A stretch of 64,000 bases of DNA from positions 1 through 64,000 of the forward strand of contig JAOAPB010000060.1 in the NCBI GenBank assembly GCA_025462645.1. Direction: 5' to 3'. This stretch comes from Edaphobacter sp. Lineage in GTDB: Bacteria > Acidobacteriota > Terriglobia > Terriglobales > Acidobacteriaceae. The position numbers were made by a program, and so were the translations under genes. The notes beneath the pieces are model-generated. The model searched no databases. It was not told the origin of the DNA and saw only the letters and a list, made by a program, of their open reading frames with translations. Positions 34,402-44,717 of this stretch are shown here, piece after piece (the stretch's first letter is position 1; every line of letters starts with the position of its first letter).

Positions 34402-35874
34402 ATGCATCGAATTATATCGGCAATACTTTGCGCTTCCTTTTCTCCCATCGCCATCGCCCAAACGGGGACGTTGATTTCAACGGCCTCTACTACAAGCGAG
34501 CCACTCCGGATAGTGCAGACTCTTCAGTTGCCCAGTGCTGTGCAAGGCAACTTCGATCACTTTGGAATTGATTTAAAGCGTAACCATCTCTTTGCTACTC
34601 CTGAGGATTTTAAGGCAGTCCTTGTGTTCGATCTCAGTACAGGCAAGATCGTTCATCAGATTGACGGCATCGCGAGGCCACATGCGGTCTTCTATCGTCC
34701 AGATCTGGACCAGATCTATGTCTCTGATGGAGGAGATGGATCGCTTAAGATCTATGACGGCGAAACCTACCGTTTGATCGCTCGTATTGCATTATTGAAA
34801 GATGCTGATTCGATTGGCTACGACATCTCCAGGAAATACCTTTACATTGACAATGGAGGCGGTGACGTTGGCCAGACCTATTCGATGTTGTCAGTTGTTG
34901 ACACGACCGAGCATAAGAAAATTGCGGACGTAAAAATCGATGGGGACACACTTGAGGCAATGGCGCTCGATAACTATCGTCCCCGCATCTATGTGAATGA
35001 CAAGGCGAAGAATCAGGTCGTCGTTGTCGACAGATTGAATAACAGGGTTGTGGCCACTTGGCCGCTCACCATGGGTAAGGTGAATGTCGCTATGGCATTG
35101 GATGAACAGCGCCAGCGCTTGTTCGTCGGCTGCAGAAGTGGACAGATTGTTGTCCTCGACACGAACACAGGAAAAGAACTGCAGGCGTTGCCAATCTCAA
35201 AGGGAGTCGACGACCTGATCTTCGACCCTGCGACAAGGCGCATTTATGCCGCTGGTGACGGAGCCGTGGACGTGCTTGATCAGACCGATCTTGACCACTA
35301 CATCGTTCGGGGTACTGTACCATCCGGCTCCAAAGGAAAGACCGCACGGCTCGTGCCTGAACTCAATCGTCTATTTGTTGCGGTACCTGGTGAAGCCGGA
35401 AAGAATGCGCGGATCATGATCTTCGAACCACTCAACATGCAGCCGGCCAAGAGTGTTGCCTTTGAATCTAAGGCTCCGGTCGATTCACCGACCTCCGAAA
35501 AAATTGTACTGACCACGCTATCGACTCATCCGTTTCTTAGAAAGCTCGGGCTTCACGTTATTCCTCCCGGCCAACAACATATGGTGATTGTTGCGAACGG
35601 TAACGCAACCAGGATCGGAGTACGGACCACTGAAGGTGATTTCGCAGCCGTCAAAGATGGCAAGACCTATTGCGCGAAGATCGACGACGGGGCTTTTTAC
35701 AACATAAAGATGCAGATGTTCGATGCTCAAAAACACCGCATCGGGATCCTTGTCATGGAGATTCCGTATACGTCAGCTGCTGATGTGCCCGATGCGATCC
35801 ATAAGGCTGAAAGCATCCGCGAGGAAATCGAACACAAGATACCGAATCTGGAAGCACTCTTCCATCACGCGTAA
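34402..35874 (+). CDS. Secreted YncE-like beta-propeller with an extra C-terminal domain
   Basis: The ATG at 34402 gives MHRIISAILCASFSPIAIAQ, a good signal peptide; a GTG 18 bases earlier is less likely. Residues about 40-330 are propeller blades (GNFDHFGIDLKRNHLFATPE, AVFYRPDLDQIYVSDGG, ALDEQRQRLFVGCRSG, IFDPATRRIYAAGDG). Residues about 370-490 are a separate domain (LHVIPPGQQHMVIVANGN, TYCAKIDDGAFYNIKMQMFD, ending in a helix) that was not recognised. The gene lies between two Oar-like receptors on the same strand, suggesting a periplasmic or surface partner for substrate capture. Confidence 0.82.
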   Translation: MHRIISAILCASFSPIAIAQTGTLISTASTTSEPLRIVQTLQLPSAVQGNFDHFGIDLKRNHLFATPEDFKAVLVFDLSTGKIVHQIDGIARPHAVFYRPDLDQIYVSDGGDGSLKIYDGETYRLIARIALLKDADSIGYDISRKYLYIDNGGGDVGQTYSMLSVVDTTEHKKIADVKIDGDTLEAMALDNYRPRIYVNDKAKNQVVVVDRLNNRVVATWPLTMGKVNVAMALDEQRQRLFVGCRSGQIVVLDTNTGKELQALPISKGVDDLIFDPATRRIYAAGDGAVDVLDQTDLDHYIVRGTVPSGSKGKTARLVPELNRLFVAVPGEAGKNARIMIFEPLNMQPAKSVAFESKAPVDSPTSEKIVLTTLSTHPFLRKLGLHVIPPGQQHMVIVANGNATRIGVRTTEGDFAAVKDGKTYCAKIDDGAFYNIKMQMFDAQKHRIGILVMEIPYTSAADVPDAIHKAESIREEIEHKIPNLEALFHHA

Positions 35875-35986
35875 CCAAACCATTTGTTACCAACAAAATA
35901 TTTGCCGATAACTGGGTGAGAACATCCGGTCCCGCAGGTGTCGGCCCCTTTACTGACCATTGATCATGCACTAAACGAGGCCACAA

Positions 35987-38986
35987 ATGAAAAGATTGGT
36001 ACAGTATGCCGCATTGGCTGTCGTGACCCTCCTCCCTACCTTCTCCAGAGCTCAGGTGGACAGCACACAATTGAACGGAACCGTGAACGACCAGTCCGGC
36101 TTACCAATACGTGAGGTTCGGGTGAGTGTTGTTCTTGAAAATTCTCAGGTAAGTCGCACCACAACGACGGGCGAGCACGGCAACTACACAATTCCAGCTC
36201 TGCCAATCGGGTTGTATGCTATCTCATTCGAGAAGACGGGCTTTGCTACTACCCGTATCGAACACGTACAGCAAACCGCAGGAAACGTCAGGACTCTCGA
36301 CATCACCTTGCATGTGCAGTCCGTTTCGCAGACGGTGGAAGTAATTGACACCGTCGCCGATCTCGATAAGACGACAGCGACCTTTGGTGGAACTGTTAGT
36401 GGTGAACAGGTCAGAAACATCCCTTTGAACGGTCGCAATTGGGCAACACTCGAGACGCTTGCACCGGGAGCTATCGATTCCGGGTCGGGTTTACAGTCGT
36501 CGATCCGATTTGCCGGCAATGGAATTGACGACAACAACTATCGCCTAGATGGCGTTGATGCTTCGGGTGTCATGAAACAGGCCTTGAAATCGGCACTACG
36601 CCTTCAAATATCCTCCGACGCAATCGCTGAATTCAAAGTCGATTCTGCCGTCTATACAGCTGAAAACGGAGGCTCTGCCGGCGGACAGGTAAGTGTTGTA
36701 TCGAAGAGTGGATCAAATCAGTTCCACGGCAAGGTGTTTGATTTTCTTAGGAACGATGTCTTCGATGCGCGCTCTCCATTCAATCCCACCACCTCGAAAA
36801 AGCCTGCATTTCACCTCAACCAATATGGGGTGGATCTAGGCGGTGCGGCTATTCAGGACCGGACATTCTTTTTTGTGTCGTATGAAGGATTTCGACAGGT
36901 ATTGGGCGGAGTGCCACAAGTTGGCCTAGTGCCCAGCACACTGTTCAGGCAGAAGGTAGCGTCCTTATCGCCTGCACTACAGGCCGTCATTGCCGCTTAC
37001 CCTAGGGGCCAAAGTCCTTCGGGTGATAAGGAAGGCTATGCCGACAACTACACCAGCTATGCCGCGAGTCCCGTAAAAGAAGATTCAGGACTTGGACGGA
37101 TTGATCATCATTTCAACGACAAAAACAGCATCTATATTCGCTACAACACAGACCAAGGTTCCAACACCAGCCCGCTCAACGCAATAGGGCAGAGCGTTGA
37201 AGTGGATGCCAACGTACATAACGCTGTCCTTGATTATCTTCATGTGTTCACACCACGATTGATTGATGAAGCCAAGTTCGGACTTAACCGGAACACATAT
37301 CATCAGAATCAAGTAACGGGTCTACCTATTAATTTTTCCTTCGGTAGTGGGTTTACATCACTCGGCGAGACCATCTATAAACAGCAGGTATCGACAACGT
37401 TCTCCTATCTCGACACGGTTGTCTGGACACTTAATCGGCACACGTTGAAGTTTGGCGTGGATGTGCGCAGAGTACAGTTCAATGAAGGAAATACCGCAGA
37501 TGGCACTGCTAGTTGGAGTAGCCTTGATAACTTCCTGTTGAATAGCCTTAACACTTTTCAGGCCACCGCACCTCTACCGGATCGTGGTCTGCGCAAGACG
37601 CAGATCGCTGCATACGCTCAGGACGAATGGAAGTTGAACTCAAACGTGACCGTCAATGCTGGTATACGTTATGGTTTCTTCCAACCCTTTAGCCTTGCGC
37701 ACGGTCTCTCGAATCCATTCGACATCCAGGTTTGTGGGGGTTATTGCCGCCCAGGTTCGCCATTTGCCTACTCCAACTACCTGAACTTCGATCCACGCCT
37801 GGCCGTGACCTGGTCGCCGTCCGACAGCCAAGGCAACATGGTGTTCAGAGCTGGATACGGGATGTATCACGGTGAGTCGGAACTTGCGGACCAAGACAGT
37901 CCTGCCGTCAACGACGAACCGTCGATTACCTTTCAGAGTTCGGGCACACAGACCTATGCTTATCCGATCGATCCCAACCTGATTCCGACAACAGGACTAG
38001 CTGTGACACCGCGATCCATGTCTCTTCATCATCCGGACTCCTATGTCCAGAACTGGACAGCATCCATGCAAAACCAGTGGCCTGGCAAGGTCGTTAGTAC
38101 GATCTCCTACCTTGGCGCCAAAGGCACACATCTATTCCGCCGCACATATGGAAATGTCTTTGACCCAGCGCTTGGCAAGAACCCCCTCGCACCCGTGTTT
38201 CCAAGTCCGGTAGATACGAAGACTCAGGAAGGTGCTTCCAGTTTCAATGCGCTCCAAGTGAACGTAAAAAGAGAGGTCCACAATGGGATGTTTCTGGCAG
38301 GAAACTATATGTGGTCGCACGCGATCAATGATGGATCGGTGGGTGCAGGTGAATCCAACGCTGCTCAAAATGTAGCCTGCTTCCGATGCGAACGCGGACC
38401 TAGCGACTTTGATGTCCGAAACTCCGGAAACATAAGCTTGCTCTATGAATTGCCTTTTGGTCGTGGACGAAGATTTCTGAACCAAAATCGGCTCGCAAAT
38501 GTCCTTATTGGTGGCTGGGAGTTCACCGATCTACTGAACTATCGTTCGGGACTTCCGGTAAATATTGTGATAAGCCGCTCAAATACAGCGTTACCCGATC
38601 ACAACAATGTGAACCAACGGCCAAATCTCGTTTCAGGACAGCAACTTTATCTCAGCAATCGGTCCATCAAACAGTGGTTCAATCCCAGTGCGTTTGCCGT
38701 TCCAGCGAATGGGGCATGGGGAAACGCGCCACGGGACTATGGACGCGGACCGATCCTCTGGCAAGATGATCTAGCTCTGGACAAGAACTTCAACCTTATT
38801 GAACGCTGCGTGTTGAACTTCAGGGCTGAAGCCTTCAACGTATTTAATCGGGCACAGTACGGAAATCCGAACGCGACCTTTGGCGCAGGAAACTTCGGCA
38901 CCATTACCACAACAGCGAATGCCACCGGGCTTATAGGGACGGGCACTCCACGCGTCATGCAGTTCGCAGCGAGCATTTCATTCTGA
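35987..38986 (+). CDS. Oar-like TonB-dependent receptor
   Basis: The 999-residue product has a signal peptide (MKRLVQYAALAVVTLLPTFS ending near RAQ), a carboxypeptidase-regulatory-like domain (QLNGTVNDQSGLPIREVRV, NYTIPALPIGLYAISFEKTGF) and a plug (IPLNGRNWATLETLAPGAID, YRLDGVDASGV, GGQVSVVSKSGSNQFHGKVF). The full barrel ends in ...GTPRVMQFAASISF with a terminal Phe. Length and order match complete family members. It is probably part of the same nutrient-uptake group as the receptor at 31555 and the propeller between them. Confidence 0.93.
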   Translation: MKRLVQYAALAVVTLLPTFSRAQVDSTQLNGTVNDQSGLPIREVRVSVVLENSQVSRTTTTGEHGNYTIPALPIGLYAISFEKTGFATTRIEHVQQTAGNVRTLDITLHVQSVSQTVEVIDTVADLDKTTATFGGTVSGEQVRNIPLNGRNWATLETLAPGAIDSGSGLQSSIRFAGNGIDDNNYRLDGVDASGVMKQALKSALRLQISSDAIAEFKVDSAVYTAENGGSAGGQVSVVSKSGSNQFHGKVFDFLRNDVFDARSPFNPTTSKKPAFHLNQYGVDLGGAAIQDRTFFFVSYEGFRQVLGGVPQVGLVPSTLFRQKVASLSPALQAVIAAYPRGQSPSGDKEGYADNYTSYAASPVKEDSGLGRIDHHFNDKNSIYIRYNTDQGSNTSPLNAIGQSVEVDANVHNAVLDYLHVFTPRLIDEAKFGLNRNTYHQNQVTGLPINFSFGSGFTSLGETIYKQQVSTTFSYLDTVVWTLNRHTLKFGVDVRRVQFNEGNTADGTASWSSLDNFLLNSLNTFQATAPLPDRGLRKTQIAAYAQDEWKLNSNVTVNAGIRYGFFQPFSLAHGLSNPFDIQVCGGYCRPGSPFAYSNYLNFDPRLAVTWSPSDSQGNMVFRAGYGMYHGESELADQDSPAVNDEPSITFQSSGTQTYAYPIDPNLIPTTGLAVTPRSMSLHHPDSYVQNWTASMQNQWPGKVVSTISYLGAKGTHLFRRTYGNVFDPALGKNPLAPVFPSPVDTKTQEGASSFNALQVNVKREVHNGMFLAGNYMWSHAINDGSVGAGESNAAQNVACFRCERGPSDFDVRNSGNISLLYELPFGRGRRFLNQNRLANVLIGGWEFTDLLNYRSGLPVNIVISRSNTALPDHNNVNQRPNLVSGQQLYLSNRSIKQWFNPSAFAVPANGAWGNAPRDYGRGPILWQDDLALDKNFNLIERCVLNFRAEAFNVFNRAQYGNPNATFGAGNFGTITTTANATGLIGTGTPRVMQFAASISF

Positions 38987-39459
38987 ATCCTCGCATCAAT
39001 AAAGACCAACTAATTTATTTATAGGATTCCTGAAATTCAATCGGAGCGCGCTTAGCGCTTAGGCGTGAATAGCAAGAGATAGACGGTACCCATCATTTCG
39101 GCTTTTCCTAAACGAGCTATCTTCTCCATCCTGGGAGTTGTTCTGGCTGCGAGGTATGCTGAACCGCGGTCCCTTCTTATCACTGAGTACCCCCTGTCTG
39201 GGAATGGAAGCCTCCCCCCTCTGATAAGGAATTGACCGCGAGTTCAGAAGACTAGTAGCAATGCCTAAGTGTGTTTCACGTTAACCACCTCACACCCATT
39301 GCTCTTTCCGTCCAAACACGCCTATGCTACACTTCGCCCCAAAAGGCGATAGAGTGAGCTTCCGAAAGCTGGCTCTATCTCACCTTCAGTTCCTGAGCGT
39401 CGGGCCACGTACAGAAATCATCCTCAAGGCACAATAGCCATGCGGGGAGGTCGATTAAG
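38987..39459. other. Intergenic region with a 5' hairpin at 39348-39379
   Basis: No gene is seen. At 39348-39379 the sequence folds as GATAGAG-TG-AGCTT / CCGA / AAGCT-GG-CTCTATC, a 12-pair stem with a 2x2 internal loop and a 4-base loop. It is not followed by a T run, so it is more likely a 5' leader structure of the gene starting at 39460 than a terminator. Confidence 0.45.
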
Positions 39460-42400
39460 ATGTACAAAGGACTGGGTGCTACCACCTTGAGCGCCGTCCT
39501 GTTGGCTGGATTCCTGTTCCAGGCGCCCGGCAGCAGGTCGTCTTCTAAGCTGAAGAGCTCCGCATTCACACAGTCCGACACCAAGCCAGTAACCGGCGAA
39601 GGCCCTTGGCTCGCCTCCTGCAAATACTGGTCCGCAGCACAATCTACCGAAATTTCGGGTGGAGATATATCGTCTAATGTGGACATCACCCTGCACCTGT
39701 CCGGCAGGGATGTTGACTCGCATATCAAGTCAGTCCCAGTTCGCGAGTCAACCTGCGGGTCGGGCGACGGCTGGGGAATCCCGAGTGCCAGCAGCCCCGA
39801 AATCAGTGCCATCATCGCTACTATCCCCGATCCCATCCATAGCCATTTCGCTCTCGACTTTGACCGCTCGGTCGATGCGATCCTCCTCGCCGCTGCTGAC
39901 AATGGCTATCTCAGCAGCTACTCTTGGCTCCCTTGGCGCAATCATGCTCCCGCTCTCTCTACCATTGAGTCTGCCTCCAACTCCACTCCGAAGGATGAGG
40001 ACAACACACGCGAACGGCAGCCTGGTTTAATCATCCTGCGGTACGCTCCCGATCCAAACGCCTGGTCCCAGTCCGCGGAGAGCGACGAATCGCATCCGCA
40101 GAGGCATTCGTTCTCGCGGTCTGCGTACCATCGCGTGATCTATCTCTTTCTAGTTGGTGAGACCCCCACTCTCGGAGTTAATGGCAACCAACTACAAAAC
40201 GCCTTTCGCTACGAAAAGATCCTGAAAAAAGACCATGGGGCCTGGCTATCCGTGCGTCCTCCACCACTGCCCGATACGGATCAACGTGAGCCTCGGAATC
40301 AAATTAGCGCGCAACAAGGCACTGTCATCCCGCTGGATCCAGCAATTCCGGTCAGGACAACGCTGTCCGTCATTGGCCCATTCTTCTCCGGTTCCGCTGC
40401 TTCGCTGCACCAGGGAATCGAGACCGCCATGCGAGATATTAACAGCATCCCAGGAGAATCCGTTCAGCCCTTCATCAGCGGCGTTACCAGCACTCTCATC
40501 GCTGTCCGGGAACTCGATCCGCAGAACAAAAACATCTATCGCTCATTCGGCGAGAATGCCAGCTTTGAGCAAGAACGCTTTCTCCAGTCGCTCGCCGCCA
40601 CAGGCTACGACCTGAGTCGCATCGCCGTTCTGTCCGAAGCCGGGACCGTCTTCGGCTCTGCCACAAAAGTCACGGAACATTCCTGCCCATCCGGTGCCAA
40701 AGACCCGTGTAACGATCCTGACCCTATGCATCCAGATCCCAACTCCGACAGGGATATCTCCAGAAAGGGCACAATTCTGAATCTTCGCTTCCCGCGCGAA
40801 CTGTCCCTCCTTCGCAATGCACAATCGAGCCAGTCCACCACGTCCGACGCATCCTCTGTTCCCACCCCCTATCTCAACCTTTCCCTCAAGGACTATTCCA
40901 CCGACGACACCGTTCCCCGCTTCTCCAATGGCCAAACTCCGCTCTCCCTGGAAGCGCAACTGATGGCCATCGCCCACCAGCTACAGCGTGCCCGCATCCA
41001 GTTCATCCTTCTTTCGGCCTCCAATATTCTCGATGACATCTTCCTTGCTCAGTTCCTCCATCGTGCCTGTCCCGATGCCCGCCTCGTTCTCTTCGCTGGC
41101 GGAGATCTTCTCTTCGAACGGGACGTCGACAACCATCCCTACATCGGATCCATCTCTATATCTCCCTACCTTCTTACTTCGCTAGACTTTGGCAACAAGG
41201 TCCAGTGGCTCCACTCTGACTACCAGGCTGAGGCCATCTATAATGCCACCAGCTTCACCTTCTGGAACCACGCCAACGGCACCTGGCCTAAGCTCGCCGG
41301 ATATCGTCGCTATCCCTTACCTGATCCTGACCCTCACACAAACCTCCCTCCTCCGGTCACTCAATTCCTCCAGATTCCACTGTGGGTCACTGCCATCGGC
41401 GCCGACGGCTACTATCCTCTCGCGATCCTAGATTGGTGCGGCAGCAATGAGCTTGCGATTCTACCGACTATCCAGTCCACTGTTGACCATGTGGCGGAAA
41501 GAAAATGCGATGAGAGGCAGTCTTCACTTCTCAACAAAACTACTCTCCCTCCCCAGCATGTCTGGGACTATGTTCCTGAATCCATCAATCACAACTCTGG
41601 TATCTCACCATCCTTAGTCTGGATGGTGCTCGACATCTTCATTCTCATCCTCTGTCTGCTGCATATAGTTCTGCTCTGGAGCGCCCAATTCTGGTCCCCT
41701 GCTACCCGAGATCTAGCTGTAGATCAAAACGATCAGCCCCATCGCCGCTCGATCTATTTGAACATCGGGACCTCCGTGCTCACCGCCATGGCCTTTGTCA
41801 CGGCGTATCCCCTTATCCTCGTCGGCAATTACTACCACCTAGCATCTCCTGGCCATCTGTTCGCGTGGCTCACTCTCATCGCCGCCTGTCTTGCATGCAT
41901 CGCTACTATCCTCAAGACCTGGCCTTATCGCTTTCACAAGCAATGCGTAGAGTATTGCTTCTTCAATATCGTTGCTGTTCTCGCCCTGCTCTTCACGGTA
42001 ACCCTATGGGTTGCCATCTGCCGAAGCGACAACTTCGGCAGCGAACACCACAGTTACGCAGGGCTTTACTTCAGCTACCGTTGCCTCCAGCCGATAAGCG
42101 GAGTCTGCCCCCTCCTCCCCGTACTTCTGTTGCTCTTGGCCTGGTACCTCTGGTCTATCTGTCAGACCGCTCGTCTTCGCTTCTCGGAGGTACACAGGCC
42201 ACGTCTCGCTCGCATTGCCTCTCCTTCTCCCCCCTACGATCCCGCCAACGTCCCCTACCCTCTCTTCGTTCCCGACGAAGCCTTAGAGAACTGCGCCCGA
42301 CCCATTGATAGCTGCCTCTACAAGAACATGACCTGCCTGCTCATCACCCGCGAGGTCATTTTGAGGTTTTGTGCAAATCTGACGCAGAGTTCGCAGAAGG

Positions 42401-43716
42401 CCATTCGCTCCCTTGCTGGCCAAGTGAAGGCTGCTATTAATCCCTTTCTAGCGGGCATCTATCTCACGCTCTTCGCTCTCTGTATCTTTGCCAGCCATAT
42501 CCACAGCGTCGACCGCTTCCTCTTCACTCCTATCCTCGCCCCCGTCACCTCTAGCATGCACTACGGTCCCACACCTTACGAGTTCCTCGTTACTGCTCTT
42601 TTCTTTCCGCTCATCATGGTCGCTCTCTCGGGCTGGTTCAGGACCATCCTTATATGGGGTGCTCTCAGCAGGGGTTTATTGGAGCCTCTGGAACGACAAC
42701 CCATCCGGTTTGCCTTCACTCGGATCAAGGGTGGCAGTTGGGTGAGCATGCTCAACCAGAGCGGTCTCAATATCCGTTGGCGCGACATGAGCCGTTCCAC
42801 CGAATCCATTCGCCAGCTGGTTCACCATCCGTATGTAAAGGCACATCCTTCTCTTGAAGCAGAGCTGTCGCAGCATTACAAAACCATCAATGCCCATATT
42901 AGAAAACTGATGGTGAGCATCCAGTACGCTGGCGCATTCTCGCCCGCTCCATCTATCGCAACCGCACAGCAATCCAACGCCCCTCAAGCTGAACCCCAAC
43001 AACCAGGCCCAGCTTCCGAAGGAGTGAGTAATCAACCCGCTGTCTCATGTCTCGTTGGTGCTTGGGACCGCCCCAAGCCTCCTGCCGACGATGACCTTTG
43101 CTGCATTTATTCCATCGAAGAGGAATACGCTAACTTTTGCACCGTCCTCCTCAACTCCGTGCTCGCCCAATATTGGGACCGGGTACGAACCGGCTTCGTC
43201 GAAGAATGCAACGTTCCGCTAAAGGACGAAAAGGAAGGGGAAGTCGAAAAGACGCAGAAAGCCGCGGACACCGAAGCTTCGGGGAACCTTGACAAATGCA
43301 AAGCTGCATTCATTCACCTTGCAGAGGAGCTTATCGTAATTCGATACATCGCTCTGATCCGCGCGGTCCTCGTCAACATGCGTTACCTTATGCTCTTTGT
43401 CTCCGCAGCCTTCGTACTCGCCATGGCCGCCTGGAACTCCTATCCCTTCCAGCCCCATCGGCTCGTCGACTGGTGCTTCACTTTCATGCTCGTGTTCATC
43501 GGTATCGGCATCGTCTGGGTCTTCGCGCAGATGCACCGCAACCCTCTCCTCAGTCGCATCACCGATACAACCCCTAACAAGCTCGGCGTCGACTTCTTCA
43601 TCAGGATAGTTACCTTCGGCGCGGTCCCTGTTCTCACTTGGCTCGCCTACCAGTTCCCGGAGATAGGAGGAAGTCTCTTCAAAATCTTCCAACCTGGTCT
43701 TCAGGTTTTGAAGTAG
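39460..43716 (+). CDS. Large membrane protein with exported ligand-binding-like domain and about ten membrane helices
   Basis: The ATG at 39460 follows GGGGAGG. The 1418-residue product has an N-terminal hydrophobic segment (residues 6-22). A large exported region contains a stretch resembling type-1 periplasmic binding proteins (about 285-700: TLSVIGPFFSGSAASLHQGI, AVRELDPQNKNIYRSFGEN, RIAVLSEAGTVFGSA, QFILLSASNILDDIFLAQF, LVLFAGGDLLFERD). Membrane helices are predicted by eye near 718-745, 765-790, 798-820, 832-854, 881-902, 994-1016 and 1040-1062. A soluble region (1065-1295) follows, then helices near 1299-1325, 1338-1358 and 1380-1402. No kinase, cyclase, ATPase or transporter motif was seen. 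It stands alone with a C-rich coding strand. A sensor or transporter is possible; the family is not recognised. Confidence 0.7.
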   Translation: MYKGLGATTLSAVLLAGFLFQAPGSRSSSKLKSSAFTQSDTKPVTGEGPWLASCKYWSAAQSTEISGGDISSNVDITLHLSGRDVDSHIKSVPVRESTCGSGDGWGIPSASSPEISAIIATIPDPIHSHFALDFDRSVDAILLAAADNGYLSSYSWLPWRNHAPALSTIESASNSTPKDEDNTRERQPGLIILRYAPDPNAWSQSAESDESHPQRHSFSRSAYHRVIYLFLVGETPTLGVNGNQLQNAFRYEKILKKDHGAWLSVRPPPLPDTDQREPRNQISAQQGTVIPLDPAIPVRTTLSVIGPFFSGSAASLHQGIETAMRDINSIPGESVQPFISGVTSTLIAVRELDPQNKNIYRSFGENASFEQERFLQSLAATGYDLSRIAVLSEAGTVFGSATKVTEHSCPSGAKDPCNDPDPMHPDPNSDRDISRKGTILNLRFPRELSLLRNAQSSQSTTSDASSVPTPYLNLSLKDYSTDDTVPRFSNGQTPLSLEAQLMAIAHQLQRARIQFILLSASNILDDIFLAQFLHRACPDARLVLFAGGDLLFERDVDNHPYIGSISISPYLLTSLDFGNKVQWLHSDYQAEAIYNATSFTFWNHANGTWPKLAGYRRYPLPDPDPHTNLPPPVTQFLQIPLWVTAIGADGYYPLAILDWCGSNELAILPTIQSTVDHVAERKCDERQSSLLNKTTLPPQHVWDYVPESINHNSGISPSLVWMVLDIFILILCLLHIVLLWSAQFWSPATRDLAVDQNDQPHRRSIYLNIGTSVLTAMAFVTAYPLILVGNYYHLASPGHLFAWLTLIAACLACIATILKTWPYRFHKQCVEYCFFNIVAVLALLFTVTLWVAICRSDNFGSEHHSYAGLYFSYRCLQPISGVCPLLPVLLLLLAWYLWSICQTARLRFSEVHRPRLARIASPSPPYDPANVPYPLFVPDEALENCARPIDSCLYKNMTCLLITREVILRFCANLTQSSQKAIRSLAGQVKAAINPFLAGIYLTLFALCIFASHIHSVDRFLFTPILAPVTSSMHYGPTPYEFLVTALFFPLIMVALSGWFRTILIWGALSRGLLEPLERQPIRFAFTRIKGGSWVSMLNQSGLNIRWRDMSRSTESIRQLVHHPYVKAHPSLEAELSQHYKTINAHIRKLMVSIQYAGAFSPAPSIATAQQSNAPQAEPQQPGPASEGVSNQPAVSCLVGAWDRPKPPADDDLCCIYSIEEEYANFCTVLLNSVLAQYWDRVRTGFVEECNVPLKDEKEGEVEKTQKAADTEASGNLDKCKAAFIHLAEELIVIRYIALIRAVLVNMRYLMLFVSAAFVLAMAAWNSYPFQPHRLVDWCFTFMLVFIGIGIVWVFAQMHRNPLLSRITDTTPNKLGVDFFIRIVTFGAVPVLTWLAYQFPEIGGSLFKIFQPGLQVLK

Positions 43717-43822
43717 TTAAAGGGGCTTGCGTGCATTGCGTGTACGCAGGCAACAAATCCGATACGCCTCCTGGTCAATTGAAACGGAACAGCATTAACT
43801 TCGTCTATTCAGACTATGCTCA

Positions 43823-44650
43823 TCAGGCAACCACATTAACAAGGGTGCCGATTGAATCAATCACAATACGGATGTGGTCGCCGCTCAGCAGAGTGAAATC
43901 ATCGGGTGGCACAACACCAGTCCCAGTCATGAGAAAACATCCCATCGGGAAGCTGTTATCGCGAAAGAGATAGCTTGCAAGCGTTGCGGAATCGCGCTTT
44001 AGTTCCGCCAGTTGGACTGCGCCGGTGAAGTGCAGCTGGCCGGCGCGGACAATTTCGATTTCTATGCGTGTCTGGAGAGGAAGTGGGTCCGAAGAGACCA
44101 GGACGCAAGGGCCGAGTGAGCAACTGCAGTCGTAGATCTTTGCCTGTGGCAGATAGAGGGGATTCTCGCCTTCGATGTCTCGCGAGCTCATGTCATTTCC
44201 GATGGTGTAGCCTACGATGGTTCCTTTGGGATTGATGAGCAGCGTCATCTCCGGTTCGGGAACGGACCACTTCGCATCGCTACGAATCCGCACCTTGTCC
44301 CCATGACCTACAACGCGGCGGCCTGTTGCCTTGAAGAAGATCTCTGGACGTTCGGCGTGGTACACGCGGTCATAGAAGTCCCCTCCTCCCGTACCTTTCG
44401 ACTCTTCGATTCGTGCGCTGCGACTGCGAAAGTATGTGACGCCCGCAGCCCAAACCTCCTGGCTCTGAATCGGTGGCAGAATGTCGGCATCGGCAGGGGG
44501 AGAAGAAGATGATGAGCTTGCGATGATGGAATGGCAAAAGCCAAGCAAGTCGTCCTGTAGGACGAGATCATCCCAAGTGACATCTGGAATGAGGAAATAG
44601 GCCCCGTTTTGCTCGATATAGCATCCAGTTCGCGTTCGGTAGATTCTCAC
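43823..44650 (-). CDS. Fumarylacetoacetate-hydrolase-family protein, probable 2-keto-3-deoxy-sugar-acid dehydratase
   Basis: The 275-residue product starts at GTG ([19 protein letters not shown]). It has the FAH core: [36 protein letters not shown], then the metal-binding [11 protein letters not shown] and [20 protein letters not shown], and finally [18 protein letters not shown]. This variant with the YFRSRSAR and FKATGRR segments matches 2-keto-3-deoxy-arabinonate/xylonate dehydratases. Those convert the keto-deoxy acid to alpha-ketoglutarate semialdehyde. Directly upstream is a YjhG-type xylonate dehydratase, which makes exactly that substrate; that link is inference from context. Confidence 0.85.
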   Translation of the reverse strand: MRIYRTRTGCYIEQNGAYFLIPDVTWDDLVLQDDLLGFCHSIIASSSSSSPPADADILPPIQSQEVWAAGVTYFRSRSARIEESKGTGGGDFYDRVYHAERPEIFFKATGRRVVGHGDKVRIRSDAKWSVPEPEMTLLINPKGTIVGYTIGNDMSSRDIEGENPLYLPQAKIYDCSCSLGPCVLVSSDPLPLQTRIEIEIVRAGQLHFTGAVQLAELKRDSATLASYLFRDNSFPMGCFLMTGTGVVPPDDFTLLSGDHIRIVIDSIGTLVNVVA

Positions 44651-44717
44651 TTGATTCCTTTATAAGTTCGAGCCGATGTCTTCCATTATTTCTTTATTGA
44701 TAGGTAAAAGTTGCAAC

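Noticed and set aside
39460-43716. ABC-transporter assignment for the 1418-residue protein
   Set aside because: There is no Walker A/B or signature motif, no ATPase gene nearby, and the binding-like domain is fused to many helices unlike ABC systems.
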